The notes under the pieces were generated by a model, which was given only the letters and a program-made list of their open reading frames with translations, was not told where the DNA came from and did no database searches. From NCBI GenBank assembly GCA_020848075.1, contig JADLAV010000001.1, positions 1-60,670 on the forward strand: DNA of 60,670 nt, in the 5' to 3' direction. Numbering within the stretch: the stretch's first letter is position 1; every line of letters begins with the position of its first letter. The position numbers and the translations under genes were made by a program. The stretch is from Burkholderiales bacterium. GTDB lineage: Bacteria > Pseudomonadota > Gammaproteobacteria > Burkholderiales > SG8-39. Of this stretch, positions 47,105-55,194 are shown one piece after another.

Positions 47105-47866
47105 TCAAGTGGACGACGTGTATCCGCCGTCGATCACGAGCACCTCTCCGGTGACGAAACGGTTCGACTGGACGAGGCTCATCATGGTCTCGGCGACGTC
47201 GTCCGCCGTGACGCAGCGCTTGAGCGGCGTCGCCTTCGCACGCTTGCCCATCAGGTCGTCGTACTTGTCCTTCAGCATGCGCTTCATCCAGTCGCCCTCC
47301 ATCCAGCCCGGCGCGACCGCGTTCACGCGGATCTCCGGGCCGAGATTCCAGGCGAGGGTCTTGGTCAGGTTGACGACCGCCGCCTTGCTCGCGGCGTAGG
47401 GCAGCGGCTGGGGCCCGGGGCGCAGGCCGACGATGCTCGCGGTGTTCACGATGCAAGGCGCCGCGCTCTTCCTCAGGAGCGGCAGCGCGGCGCGCGTCAC
47501 CTGGAAGAGCCCGCGCACGTTCACCGCGAACACGCGATCCCAGTCTTCGAGCGACAGGCTTTCGAGATCCTTCGGCTGCCACGGCGCCGTGGTGCCGGCA
47601 TTGTTGACGAGCACGTCGAGACGCCCGAACGCCTCACCGACGCTCGCGAGCATCGCGCGAACGCCCGGCTCGTCGCTCACGTCGCACTGCAGGAGCAACG
47701 CCCGCGCGCCGACCCGCTCGGCTGCCGCCGCGGTGGCGCGAGCGGCGGCCTCGCTCGACGAGTAGTTGACGCCCACGTCGTACCCGGCGCGGGCGAGCGC
47801 GAGGACGGCGCTGCGCCCGATCCCGGTCGCGGCGCCCGTCACCAGCGCGGCTTTTCTCTCACTCAT
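47105..47866 (-). CDS. Short-chain dehydrogenase/reductase
   Basis: 253 residues. ALVTGAATGIGRSAVLALARAG (residues 7-28), NNAG (about 90), the Ser-Tyr-Lys set in NTASIVGLRPGPQPLPYAASKAA (about 140-162), and RVNAVAPGWMEG. Classical NAD(P)-dependent oxidoreductase; it could act on a dihydrodiol or hydroxyacyl product of the same set. Confidence 0.9.
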   Translation of the reverse strand: MSERKAALVTGAATGIGRSAVLALARAGYDVGVNYSSSEAAARATAAAAERVGARALLLQCDVSDEPGVRAMLASVGEAFGRLDVLVNNAGTTAPWQPKDLESLSLEDWDRVFAVNVRGLFQVTRAALPLLRKSAAPCIVNTASIVGLRPGPQPLPYAASKAAVVNLTKTLAWNLGPEIRVNAVAPGWMEGDWMKRMLKDKYDDLMGKRAKATPLKRCVTADDVAETMMSLVQSNRFVTGEVLVIDGGYTSST

Positions 47867-47977
47867 CGCATCCGTCCAATCCCGACGCGTGGCCTCGCGC
47901 GCCCGCCGGCCGCTGCCGGAGCGCCGGGGTCCGCGCGGATCACCTCCGCGCGCGCTCCGCCAGGCGCGCCGACGCGG

Positions 47978-49000
47978 CTACTTGATCCGTTTCGCGGCTT
48001 CGTGGACGATGCTGAGATCCGAGTGCTTCTTGACGTCGAGGTTCGCCTTGAGCAGCCCGAGCTTGTGCTGCAAGTCGATGTTGGCCTGCAGCGCGTCGAG
48101 ATTCGGCACCAGGTTCGGATCGCGGTAGTTGTCGCCCGCCTGTCCGGCCTTGGTGAACAGCCACTTGTCGAACGACTCGGGCGGGCGCTTGCTCACCCGC
48201 GCGGCGATCTCGACCGCCTCCTTGTGATTCTTCGGATCGAGAAACCACTGCACCGAGCGGATCGCGTCCTCCATGAAATCGAGCATCACGGCGCGGTTCT
48301 TCTGCAGGAACCCCGCGCGCGCGGCCCAGACGATCATCTGCGTGCGCCCGACTGCGTCCTTCTGCGTGAAGAGAACCCGGCCCTCGGCGCGCAGCTTCGG
48401 ATTGAACGAGAACGGCACCACCGCGGGGATGATGTCCGCCTTCTTCTCGATGAGCATGGCCAGCATGTTCGGGAAGGCCGCCTCCACGACGCTCACGTCC
48501 TTCCGGTCGTCGATCCCGTTCTGGCGCAGCATCGCGCGCATCGCGATGTCCACGGCGCTGCCTGCAATGTTCGTCGCCAGGACCTTGCCTTTGAGGTCCT
48601 TGATCGTCTTGATCGGGCTGTCCTTGAGCACGAAGAACTCATTCGTGTAGTACCCGTCGACGCCGTCCTGGAACTCGTCGGCGATCACGCGCAAGTCGTC
48701 CATCCCTGCATTCTCGACCGCGAGCGCAAAGGACGAGAACGCGGGGTCGGCGATCTCGAGCTCGTTGTTCGCGAGCGCGGTGATCTGCGCGGGCGTGCCC
48801 TGGAAATGGATCGCCTCGAACGTGTAAGACTTGCCCAAGTGCCGCGCAAGGCCGGGCTTCTCGAACAGGATCGGGGCCCAGTTCGCGACCGGCACCACGT
48901 AGGACATCCGGATCTTGACCGGCTGGCCGGAGGCGGCGCCCGCGAAGAGCGCGAGCGAGGCGGCGGCGACAACGACGGGGACGAGATTGAGCAATCGCAT
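47978..49000 (-). CDS. NitT/TauT-type ABC transporter substrate-binding protein
   Basis: 340 residues with a signal peptide (RLLNLVPVVVAAASLALFAGAASG, cleavage near residue 25). The mature part has the NMT1/SsuA-like pattern: FEAIHFQGTPAQITALANNELEIADPAFSSFA, KDLKGKVLATNIAGSAVDIAMRAML, and WAARAGFLQKNRAVMLDFMED. Binds an organic ligand in the periplasm and delivers it to the permeases encoded at 49315-50822. The ligand is likely an aromatic or sulfonated acid, judging only from the neighbouring genes. Confidence 0.88.
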   Translation of the reverse strand: MRLLNLVPVVVAAASLALFAGAASGQPVKIRMSYVVPVANWAPILFEKPGLARHLGKSYTFEAIHFQGTPAQITALANNELEIADPAFSSFALAVENAGMDDLRVIADEFQDGVDGYYTNEFFVLKDSPIKTIKDLKGKVLATNIAGSAVDIAMRAMLRQNGIDDRKDVSVVEAAFPNMLAMLIEKKADIIPAVVPFSFNPKLRAEGRVLFTQKDAVGRTQMIVWAARAGFLQKNRAVMLDFMEDAIRSVQWFLDPKNHKEAVEIAARVSKRPPESFDKWLFTKAGQAGDNYRDPNLVPNLDALQANIDLQHKLGLLKANLDVKKHSDLSIVHEAAKRIK

Positions 49001-49314
49001 TTGACCCTCCTCTCGGTTGCTTCCGTACCTGTCTGCTTCTCGCGGCAGGCGCTCGGGTGCGACGCTCGTCGTCCCCTCCCGACCGGGTCCGGACGGTCGA
49101 GCCGGTACGAACGACCCCGAACGAGCGAGCCCGAACGATCGAGCCCGAACGATCGAGCCCCAAGCGTGAACTTAATCGAACGCGTTCATTTTTTTGCATC
49201 ATTCGCCGCGCGGCCGGCATTGTCAAGTGCGGCGCCGCGCACCGCCGCGCCGGCTGCATCGCACCCCGAGTAGCCCGGTTTCGGGCCGCCGCCCCCCGGG
49301 AGGCGCCGACGCCG
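49001..49314. promoter_or_regulatory. Upstream region of the binding-protein gene: promoter, palindrome and 14-bp repeats
   Basis: 314 bp. On the minus strand TTGACA (49226-49221), 17-bp spacer and AATGAT (49203-49198) form a good sigma-70-like promoter. The palindrome GAACGCGTTC (49178-49187) lies just after the expected start point, a typical repressor position. Three tandem 14-bp units GAAC-GATCGAGCCC (49119-49160) fill the leader. The regulator might be the TetR protein at 43839. Confidence 0.5.
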
Positions 49315-50082
49315 CTACACCGTGGCCGGCGCCAGCACCTCCTGGTGCCACAGCAGGAGCCGGCGGCGGGCGGCGGCCATCACCTTGACGAGGACATAGC
49401 CGACGATGGCGATCTCGACGATCCCGGCGAACACGCCCGGTGACTCGGCGAAGCGCGAGGCGGTGATCATGGCGCCGCCGAGGCCGACGCCGCCCATCTT
49501 CATCTCCGCCACGATGCAGACGATGAGCGCGATCGGGAGCGCCACCTGGAGGCCGGTGAGGATCTCCGGCAGCGCGGCCGGGAAGATGATCTCGCGCAGC
49601 AGGTCCCGGTCGCTCGCGCCGAGGTTGCGCGCCGACCAGAGAATCTCGCGGTCGACCGCGGCGGTGCCGGCGATGGTGGCCGTGACGATCGGGAAGATCG
49701 CGTCGAACACGATCATCGTGATCTTCGACACGTCGTGGAAGCCCAGCCAGAGCGTGACAATCGGCAGAAACGCGATCTTCGGCATCGGGAATCCGACCGA
49801 GACGATCGGGTCGAAGAACCAGCGCACCGGGCGACTGCGCGCGATCAGGATGCCGAGCGGGATGCCGACGGCCGACGCGATGGCGAAGCCGGCGAGTGCG
49901 CGGTAGAGCGTGAGGCCGAGATTCGCCACGAGCTCGCCGGAGGCCGCGTCGCTCCAGATCCGCGCTACCACGACGCTCAGGCTAGGCAGCATGAACGGGG
50001 TCACGACGCCGCTCCGCGCGGTGAGCTCCCATGCGGCGGCAACCGCCATGACGGACAGCCACGGGGCGATGCGCCAGATCAC
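49315..50082 (-). CDS. ABC transporter permease (SsuC/TauC-like), second
   Basis: 255 residues from the GTG at 50082, which overlaps the preceding stop (GTGA); a GTG at 50091 would add three residues. Five to six membrane helices with the BPD inner-membrane motif ARNLGASDRDLLREIIFPAALPEI (EAA loop, about residues 155-180). Forms the import channel together with the other permease. Confidence 0.9.
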   Translation of the reverse strand: MIWRIAPWLSVMAVAAAWELTARSGVVTPFMLPSLSVVVARIWSDAASGELVANLGLTLYRALAGFAIASAVGIPLGILIARSRPVRWFFDPIVSVGFPMPKIAFLPIVTLWLGFHDVSKITMIVFDAIFPIVTATIAGTAAVDREILWSARNLGASDRDLLREIIFPAALPEILTGLQVALPIALIVCIVAEMKMGGVGLGGAMITASRFAESPGVFAGIVEIAIVGYVLVKVMAAARRRLLLWHQEVLAPATV

Positions 50083-50822
50083 TCGCGCCACCGCAGCACC
50101 CTTCGCTCGAGCCGCTGGTACACACGGTCGGCGAAAAAGCCCAGAAACGCCACGGTGAGGACGACGGCAAACATCGCGTCGTAGACGCCCCCCTCGCCGA
50201 GAAAGCCGATGAGATAGCCGAGCCCCGAGCGCGCCGCGATCAGCTCGGAGCTCACCAGGAGCACGAACGAGAGGGCGAGCGCGGTGCGCACCCCGTTCAT
50301 GATCTCGGGCAGCGCGCTCGGCAGCACCACGTCCCAGAGGACGCGCAGCCGGCTCGCTCCCATGCTGCGCGACGACCAGACGAGCGCCTGGTCGCTCGCG
50401 CGCGCGCCGTTGAACGCGCCGAGCGTCACCGGCAGCATGCAGCCGAGGAAGATGAGCAGGATCTTCGAGCCGTCGCCGAAACCGAGCCAGAGCGCGGTGA
50501 CCGGGATGAGGGCAGACTTCGGCATCGGGTAGAGCATCTCGACGAGCGGGCTTGCCAGCGCGTTCACCGGCCGCCACCAGGCCATGGTGATGCCGAGCAC
50601 GCCGCCGACGGCGATCGCGAGCAGCAGCCCGGCGCCGGTCCGGTACAGCGAGGCCGCCGTGTTCAGCCACAGGTCCCCGCCGCGGAGCAGCTTGACCCAA
50701 GCGCTGACGACGTCGGTGAGCGAGGGCAGCACGAGCTCGGAGACGACGCCGGAGCGCACCGCCGCCTCCCATGCCGCCGCGAGGATGAGAAGCGGCGCGT
50801 AGCGCACGAGCGCGGCCTTCAC
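50079..50822 (-). CDS. ABC transporter permease (SsuC/TauC-like), first
   Basis: 247 residues from a GTG overlapping the ATPase stop. About six membrane helices. The EAA loop reads SRSMGASRLRVLWDVVLPSALPEI (about residues 150-175), similar to but clearly diverged from the second permease, so the pair probably makes a heterodimeric channel. Confidence 0.9.
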   Translation of the reverse strand: MKAALVRYAPLLILAAAWEAAVRSGVVSELVLPSLTDVVSAWVKLLRGGDLWLNTAASLYRTGAGLLLAIAVGGVLGITMAWWRPVNALASPLVEMLYPMPKSALIPVTALWLGFGDGSKILLIFLGCMLPVTLGAFNGARASDQALVWSSRSMGASRLRVLWDVVLPSALPEIMNGVRTALALSFVLLVSSELIAARSGLGYLIGFLGEGGVYDAMFAVVLTVAFLGFFADRVYQRLERRVLRWRE

Positions 50823-51613
50823 GGCGACTGGTTACCCTGCGCCTTGAGCGCTTCGTCGCGGACGAGGCCCCAGATTTCGTCCACCTTGTCGACGAACGCC
50901 TTCGACTTGAACACGCTCGGATCGCTGCAACCGAACCGCGTGTCGACGATCGCCTTCACGTGGCCCGGACGCGCCGACATCACGACGACGCGCTCGGCGA
51001 GATACACCGCCTCCTGGACGTCGTGAGTGACGAAGATCACCGTCTTCGGCGAGCGCTGCCAGATCCCGAGCAGCTCCGATTGCATCAGGCTGCGCGTCTG
51101 GGCGTCGAGCGCGCCGAACGGCTCGTCCATCAGCAGGATCTCGGGGTCGATCGCGAGCGTCCGCGCGATCGCCGCGCGCTGCTTCATGCCGCCGGAAAGG
51201 TGCGACGGGTAGCTCTCCTCGAAGCCGTGCAGCCCGACCAGGTCGATGAACGCCTGCGCCCGGCGCTCGCGCTCGGCGCGCGGCAGGCCGAGCTTCTCGA
51301 GCCCGTAGAGGACGTTCGCGCGCACCGTCTTCCACGGAAAGAGCGCGAAGTGCTGGAACACGATGCCGCGGTCGGGTCCCGGCCCCGACACCGGCTTGCC
51401 GTCCACGCGGATCGTTCCGAGCGTGGCCGGCAGGAAACCGCCGACGAGATAGAGCAGCGTCGACTTGCCGCAGCCCGACGGGCCGAGGAGCGCGATGAAC
51501 TCCTGCCCGCGCACCTCGAGCGACACGTCCTGCAGTGCGAGCACCTCGCGCCCGCGCGGCGGACGATAGGTGTGGCTCACCTGATCGATGACGATCTGCG
51601 ACGTGCCGGCCAC
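50819..51613 (-). CDS. ABC transporter ATP-binding protein (SsuB/TauB-like)
   Basis: 264 residues with Walker A GPSGCGKSTLL (about residue 44), Q-loop FQHFALFPW, signature LSGGMKQRAAIARTL (about 143), Walker B ILLMDEPFGALD and switch His VTHDVQEAV. First gene of the importer set on the minus strand; overlaps the first permease by GTGA. Energises uptake. Confidence 0.93.
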   Translation of the reverse strand: MAGTSQIVIDQVSHTYRPPRGREVLALQDVSLEVRGQEFIALLGPSGCGKSTLLYLVGGFLPATLGTIRVDGKPVSGPGPDRGIVFQHFALFPWKTVRANVLYGLEKLGLPRAERERRAQAFIDLVGLHGFEESYPSHLSGGMKQRAAIARTLAIDPEILLMDEPFGALDAQTRSLMQSELLGIWQRSPKTVIFVTHDVQEAVYLAERVVVMSARPGHVKAIVDTRFGCSDPSVFKSKAFVDKVDEIWGLVRDEALKAQGNQSP

Positions 51614-51769
51614 GGCCCTCGCACGCCTCCTCCTCGGGCAAGGCCCCGACTATAGCTGCATCGGCGCCGGAGCGAAACGGGCGACGGCGCGCGCGCAGGC
51701 GCCGACGACGCTGCTGGAGAAGGAAGCCGAGATGGCCCCTCTCGCCGCGGATGGACGCGACGAGCAGAG

Positions 51770-51797
51770 GCGGGGGGGCGCAGCGCGCCCCCCCCGC
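51770..51797 (-). terminator. GC-rich hairpin after the DUF1641 gene
   Basis: GCGGGGGGGCGC, loop AGC, GCGCCCCCCCCGC: a 12-bp stem with one extra base, 10 bp after the DUF1641 stop. There is no T-run, so it is terminator-like rather than a classical intrinsic terminator. Confidence 0.45.
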
Positions 51798-51807
51798 ACT
51801 CCCGTTC

Positions 51808-52599
51808 CTACTTCTTCACCGCGCTCCGGCGCATCGCCTTGCCGAGGTTGATCAGGTAGCGCAGGGCGTCCTGATTGTCCGGATCGCGCATCATGCTCCA
51901 GAGGCCGCCGAAGCCCCCTGGTGCGCGCGGCGCTCGCGCCGATTCCGCGGCCGCGGCATCGAGGGCGCCGAGCATCCCTTCGAGCATGTCCAGGCGCTGG
52001 ATCAGCCGCGGCGTCGTCTCCGCCATGCGCTGCAGGTTGCCGGAAGCTTCCATCTGCCCGAGCATCTCCACGAGCCGCCCCGCGCCGCCGCGGCTCAGCC
52101 GGTCGAGCAGCGACATGCCCTCGGCCACCGTCTCCGCGACGCGCCCGACCATCTCGTCGGTGAGCGCGTCCTCCGCCGAGGCGTAGACGCGCGCGAGGCT
52201 CGACAGCCGGTCGAGATCGCCGTTGTTCACCATGCGCGCGAGCGCCGGGATGGCCTTCTCCAGCCCCGAGCGGTTGACCTGGTCGAGGAGACTCATGCCC
52301 TCGCCGATCGTCTCGGAGAGCCGGCCCACCATCTCGTCGGTGAGCGCGTCCTCGGCGGACACGTAGACCCGGGCGAGCTTGGCAAGCCGGTCGAGGTCGC
52401 CGTTGTTCACCATCTCGGCGAGCGCCGGGATGGCCTTGCCGAGCCCGGTGCGGTTCACCCGGTCGATGAGGTCCATCGCGTCGCTCGCGGTCCCCGCGAG
52501 CCGCGACACCATTTCATCGGTCAGCGAATCGCGCGCGGCGGCGGCGACGCGCTCGAGCTCCTCGGTGAGCGCCGCGCGCTCGGTGTTGGGTGCGTTCAT
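51808..52599 (-). CDS. DUF1641 protein with three 60-residue tandem repeats
   Basis: 263 residues from the ATG at 52599. Residues 24-83, 84-143 and 144-203 are three copies of a 60-residue unit beginning DxLTDEMVxR and containing NNGDLDRL in the first two. The C-terminal part (GGFGGLWSMMRDPDNQDALRYL) is the usual DUF1641 ending. All helical, soluble, cysteine-free. It follows the SQR-like gene by 13 nt, a linkage seen in other sulfur oxidisers; it may be a scaffold or membrane-association partner of that flavoprotein. Function unproven. Confidence 0.85.
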   Translation of the reverse strand: MNAPNTERAALTEELERVAAAARDSLTDEMVSRLAGTASDAMDLIDRVNRTGLGKAIPALAEMVNNGDLDRLAKLARVYVSAEDALTDEMVGRLSETIGEGMSLLDQVNRSGLEKAIPALARMVNNGDLDRLSSLARVYASAEDALTDEMVGRVAETVAEGMSLLDRLSRGGAGRLVEMLGQMEASGNLQRMAETTPRLIQRLDMLEGMLGALDAAAAESARAPRAPGGFGGLWSMMRDPDNQDALRYLINLGKAMRRSAVKK

Positions 52600-52612
52600 G
52601 GGCGCCTCCCGA

Positions 52613-53746
52613 TCACAGCAGGCCGCGCGCGGAGGCCCAGTACAGCTTGTTGTACGCAGTCTTGAACCAGTGCACCGCACGCGTGGGCGCCCGCGGCTGT
52701 GGCGGGTTCTGGTAGTCGAACATCGCGTAGGTCGCGCGATCCTTCCCCGCCTCGATGAAGCAGAACACCTTGCCGTCATAGTCGCGCACCGGCGCGCCGA
52801 GCTTGACGATCGCCGCGATGTTCTCGCCCAGCGCCTCGGCTTCGAAGTGCGCGGTCGAGCCGGCCTTGCTGATCGGCAGGTTGGTGGTGTCGCCCAGCAC
52901 GTACACGTTGTCCCGCCCTTCCATGTTGAGCTGGTGCCGGTGGGTCGGAATCCAGCCGCGCTGGCCGAGGCCGTTCTTCTCGATGACCTCCATGCCGCGG
53001 TGGGCCGGGATGCTGATCAGGAGATCGTAGTCGGTTTCCGAACCCTCCTCGCTCTTGACGACCTTCTTCGCGCCGTCCACCGATTTCACGTTGAAGAGCG
53101 TCTCGTAGGTGATGCCGAGCCGGTCCATCTCCGGCGCCGCCCATTTCGCCACGTTCTCCAGCGAGTGCGTGCGCCCGATCGGATACGTGTAGTGCAGCTT
53201 GACCTTGTCGAGGATGCCGCGGTCCTTGAAGTAGTCGTACAGCATGAAGGTGATCTCGAGCGGCGCCATCGGGCACTTGTGCGGCACGCCCATCGCGACC
53301 ACCACCTTGCCGCCCGCGAATGCGCGCAACCGCTTGAACATCTTGATGGCGCTCTCCTCCGTGTAGAACTGCTCGGCGTTCTCCGCGAGGCCGGGAATCT
53401 CCTCCGGCGTCGGCCGCGATCCGGTGGCGATCGCCATGATGTCGTACCCGTGCACCTTGCCGCTCTTGGTCTTCACTTCGTTCTTGTCGAGCCGGAACTC
53501 CTCGACCGGGTCGACGTGGAACTCGATGCCCGGCTCGAGCAGGCTCGCCTGGTCGCGATAGAGCTCGTCGGGGGTCACGCGGCCGATCGCGAGATAGAGC
53601 AGCCCCGGCTGGTACATGTGCCGCTCGGACGCGGAGAGCATCGTGAGCCGGACCTTGCCCGAGCGCATCTCGCCCGTGAGCCTGCGCGCGAGGTTGTTGG
53701 CGAGAATCGTTCCGCCCATGCCACCGCCGACGATGAGAATTCTCAT
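52613..53746 (-). CDS. Sulfide:quinone oxidoreductase-like FAD flavoprotein
   Basis: 377 residues. FAD site ILIVGGGMGGTILANNLAR (residues 3-21), ATGSRPTPEEIPGL (about 107-120), and NVYVLGDTTNLPISKAGSTAHFEA (about 280-303). C158 (PHKCPMAP) and C329 (KVFCFIEAG) fit two of the three redox cysteines of SQR; the first one (expected near 128) is absent. It probably oxidises sulfide or a persulfide carried by the neighbouring TusA/DsrE-like proteins at the membrane surface. Confidence 0.85.
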   Translation of the reverse strand: MRILIVGGGMGGTILANNLARRLTGEMRSGKVRLTMLSASERHMYQPGLLYLAIGRVTPDELYRDQASLLEPGIEFHVDPVEEFRLDKNEVKTKSGKVHGYDIMAIATGSRPTPEEIPGLAENAEQFYTEESAIKMFKRLRAFAGGKVVVAMGVPHKCPMAPLEITFMLYDYFKDRGILDKVKLHYTYPIGRTHSLENVAKWAAPEMDRLGITYETLFNVKSVDGAKKVVKSEEGSETDYDLLISIPAHRGMEVIEKNGLGQRGWIPTHRHQLNMEGRDNVYVLGDTTNLPISKAGSTAHFEAEALGENIAAIVKLGAPVRDYDGKVFCFIEAGKDRATYAMFDYQNPPQPRAPTRAVHWFKTAYNKLYWASARGLL

Positions 53747-53779
53747 GACCGCCTCCTTTGTGTGATTAGCCGCTCGATT

Positions 53780-54055
53780 TCAGTGCGTCTTCTTCACCAG
53801 CACGTGCCAGACGCCGTTCTTCTCCTCGGTGCCGAGATGCTGGTGCTTGACCTTGTGCACCCATTCCGGAATGTCGTTGGCCGAGCCCTTGTCGGTCGAG
53901 AGGATCTCGATCTCCTCGCCGACCTCGGCCATCTTCATCGTCGCGATCAGCTCCATCAGCGGACCGGGGCAGAAGCTGCCGCGGGCGTCGATGACTCTGC
54001 GCTTTGCCACGCCTTCGTCCGCCACATTGTCCTCCTTCGCGCTCGTGACGCCCAT
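53780..54055 (-). CDS. tusA: TusA family sulfurtransferase
   Basis: 91 residues from an ATG that overlaps the upstream stop (TGATG). The sulfur-carrying cysteine is C29 in RGSFCPGPLMELI, with DIPEWVHKVKHQ downstream. Single-domain TusA. It should receive sulfane sulfur from the DsrE-like protein or a rhodanese and hand it to DsrEFH. Different from the two-domain protein at 13118. Confidence 0.92.
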   Translation of the reverse strand: MGVTSAKEDNVADEGVAKRRVIDARGSFCPGPLMELIATMKMAEVGEEIEILSTDKGSANDIPEWVHKVKHQHLGTEEKNGVWHVLVKKTH

Positions 54056-54444
54056 CAGAACGACCAGACCTGGCCTGCGCCGGCGTCGCTCAGGAACTTG
54101 GTGAGCCCAAGGGGCTCCCCCAGGTAGGGCTCGAGGTCCCCGTGCTGGTAGCCGAAGATGTCCATCGCCATGGAGCAGGGGTAGATCTTCGCGTCCCCGA
54201 GCTCGACCGCGTTCTCGAAGAGCTGCTTGAACGGCGGCGCCTTCTTCGCGACGAGGAGCTTCCCCATCTCGCCCTCGGCCGGCGCCGGCCGATCGGCGCC
54301 CTTGCGGAAGAACGGCAGGGCGTTCATCGAGAGAAAGACGGCCACGTCGTTGCCGCTCACCGCGCCGACCGAGGCGACCATCGCCGCCATCTGCAGGCGC
54401 TCGATCGTGCCCGAGACCACCATGATGTTGATTCGATTGCTCAT
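54055..54444 (-). CDS. DsrE/DsrF-like (DsrE2-type) sulfurtransferase
   Basis: 129 residues. [25 protein letters not shown] start and a conserved C90 in [14 protein letters not shown] mark the DsrE2-like branch linked to tusA. This gene and tusA often occur together in sulfur oxidisers. The starting ATG at 54444 is the first gene of a four-gene minus-strand operon ending at the DUF1641 gene. Confidence 0.88.
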   Translation of the reverse strand: MSNRINIMVVSGTIERLQMAAMVASVGAVSGNDVAVFLSMNALPFFRKGADRPAPAEGEMGKLLVAKKAPPFKQLFENAVELGDAKIYPCSMAMDIFGYQHGDLEPYLGEPLGLTKFLSDAGAGQVWSF

Positions 54445-54482
54445 TGCGCTCACTTCCCAGGGAGTTGCGGCGCCGGCCGGGA

Positions 54483-54511
54483 TGCATAGTTTACGCCCTT
54501 CCCCCTGTCTT
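54483..54511 (-). promoter_or_regulatory. Weak candidate promoter for the dsrE-like/tusA/SQR operon
   Basis: On the minus strand AAGACA (54511-54506), 17 bp, TATGCA (54488-54483), about 40 bp before the dsrE-like ATG. Four and three consensus matches. Confidence 0.3.
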
Positions 54512-54692
54512 GCTAGCCTCGGTTCGCGCGTCGCGACGCATCCCGCGCGGTTGGCGCTCGCGCGCTCGGCGCCGCGGGCATGCGCGTCGATCAGCGGTTC
54601 GGTGTCGCCACGCTGGGCCGGCGCACGAGCGTGGCCCGGCTGTGACGACGCAGCTTGCGGGCGCCGTGCGCAGGTGACACACTTGCCGCGCC

Positions 54693-55121
54693 ATGCAAGC
54701 ACCCGCCGCAAAGCACGACGTCCCCGGCGCCGAATTCTGGCGCCCGCTTCCCTTCGCCGAGCATCTCGGCATCCGGCCGATCGAGATCACCGAGGCGCAC
54801 GCGGTGGTCGAGCTCCGGCGGCGGCCCGAGCTCCTCAACAGCTGGGGCGCGCCGCACGGCGGCGTCATCATGACGATGCTCGACGTGGTGATGAGCATGG
54901 CCGTCCGCGGGCACTACCAGGCCAACACCGTGGTCATCACCATCGACATGAGCGTCGGCTTCATGAATGCGAGCCGCAGCGACGTCGTGCGCGCCGAGGG
55001 TCGCGTGCTGCATGCCGGCGAATCGACCGCGTTCTGCGAGGGCGAAGCGCGCGACGAATCGGGCCTCCTGCTCACGAAGGCGATCGGCACGTTCAAGCGG
55101 ATCGCCGAGCGCAAGCCTTGA
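54693..55121 (+). CDS. PaaI family thioesterase (hotdog fold)
   Basis: 142 residues. Hotdog features: [21 protein letters not shown] (about residues 50-70, HGG then Asp near the catalytic site), [12 protein letters not shown] and a GRVLHAG strand. Hydrolyses acyl-CoA, possibly an aryl-CoA. Divergent from the sulfur operon. Confidence 0.88.
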   Translation: MQAPAAKHDVPGAEFWRPLPFAEHLGIRPIEITEAHAVVELRRRPELLNSWGAPHGGVIMTMLDVVMSMAVRGHYQANTVVITIDMSVGFMNASRSDVVRAEGRVLHAGESTAFCEGEARDESGLLLTKAIGTFKRIAERKP

Positions 55122-55194
55122 CGCGCGAGTGCGTGGTCCGCCGGCGATGCGGACCGGGGGGCAAGCCGAAGCCGCGTGGCGCCCCTCCGACGTT

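Noticed and set aside
45359-49273. 1304-codon open frame on the plus strand
   Set aside because: Antisense to the amidohydrolase, AMP-ligase, SDR and binding-protein genes, all of which have clear motifs; no domain in the long frame.
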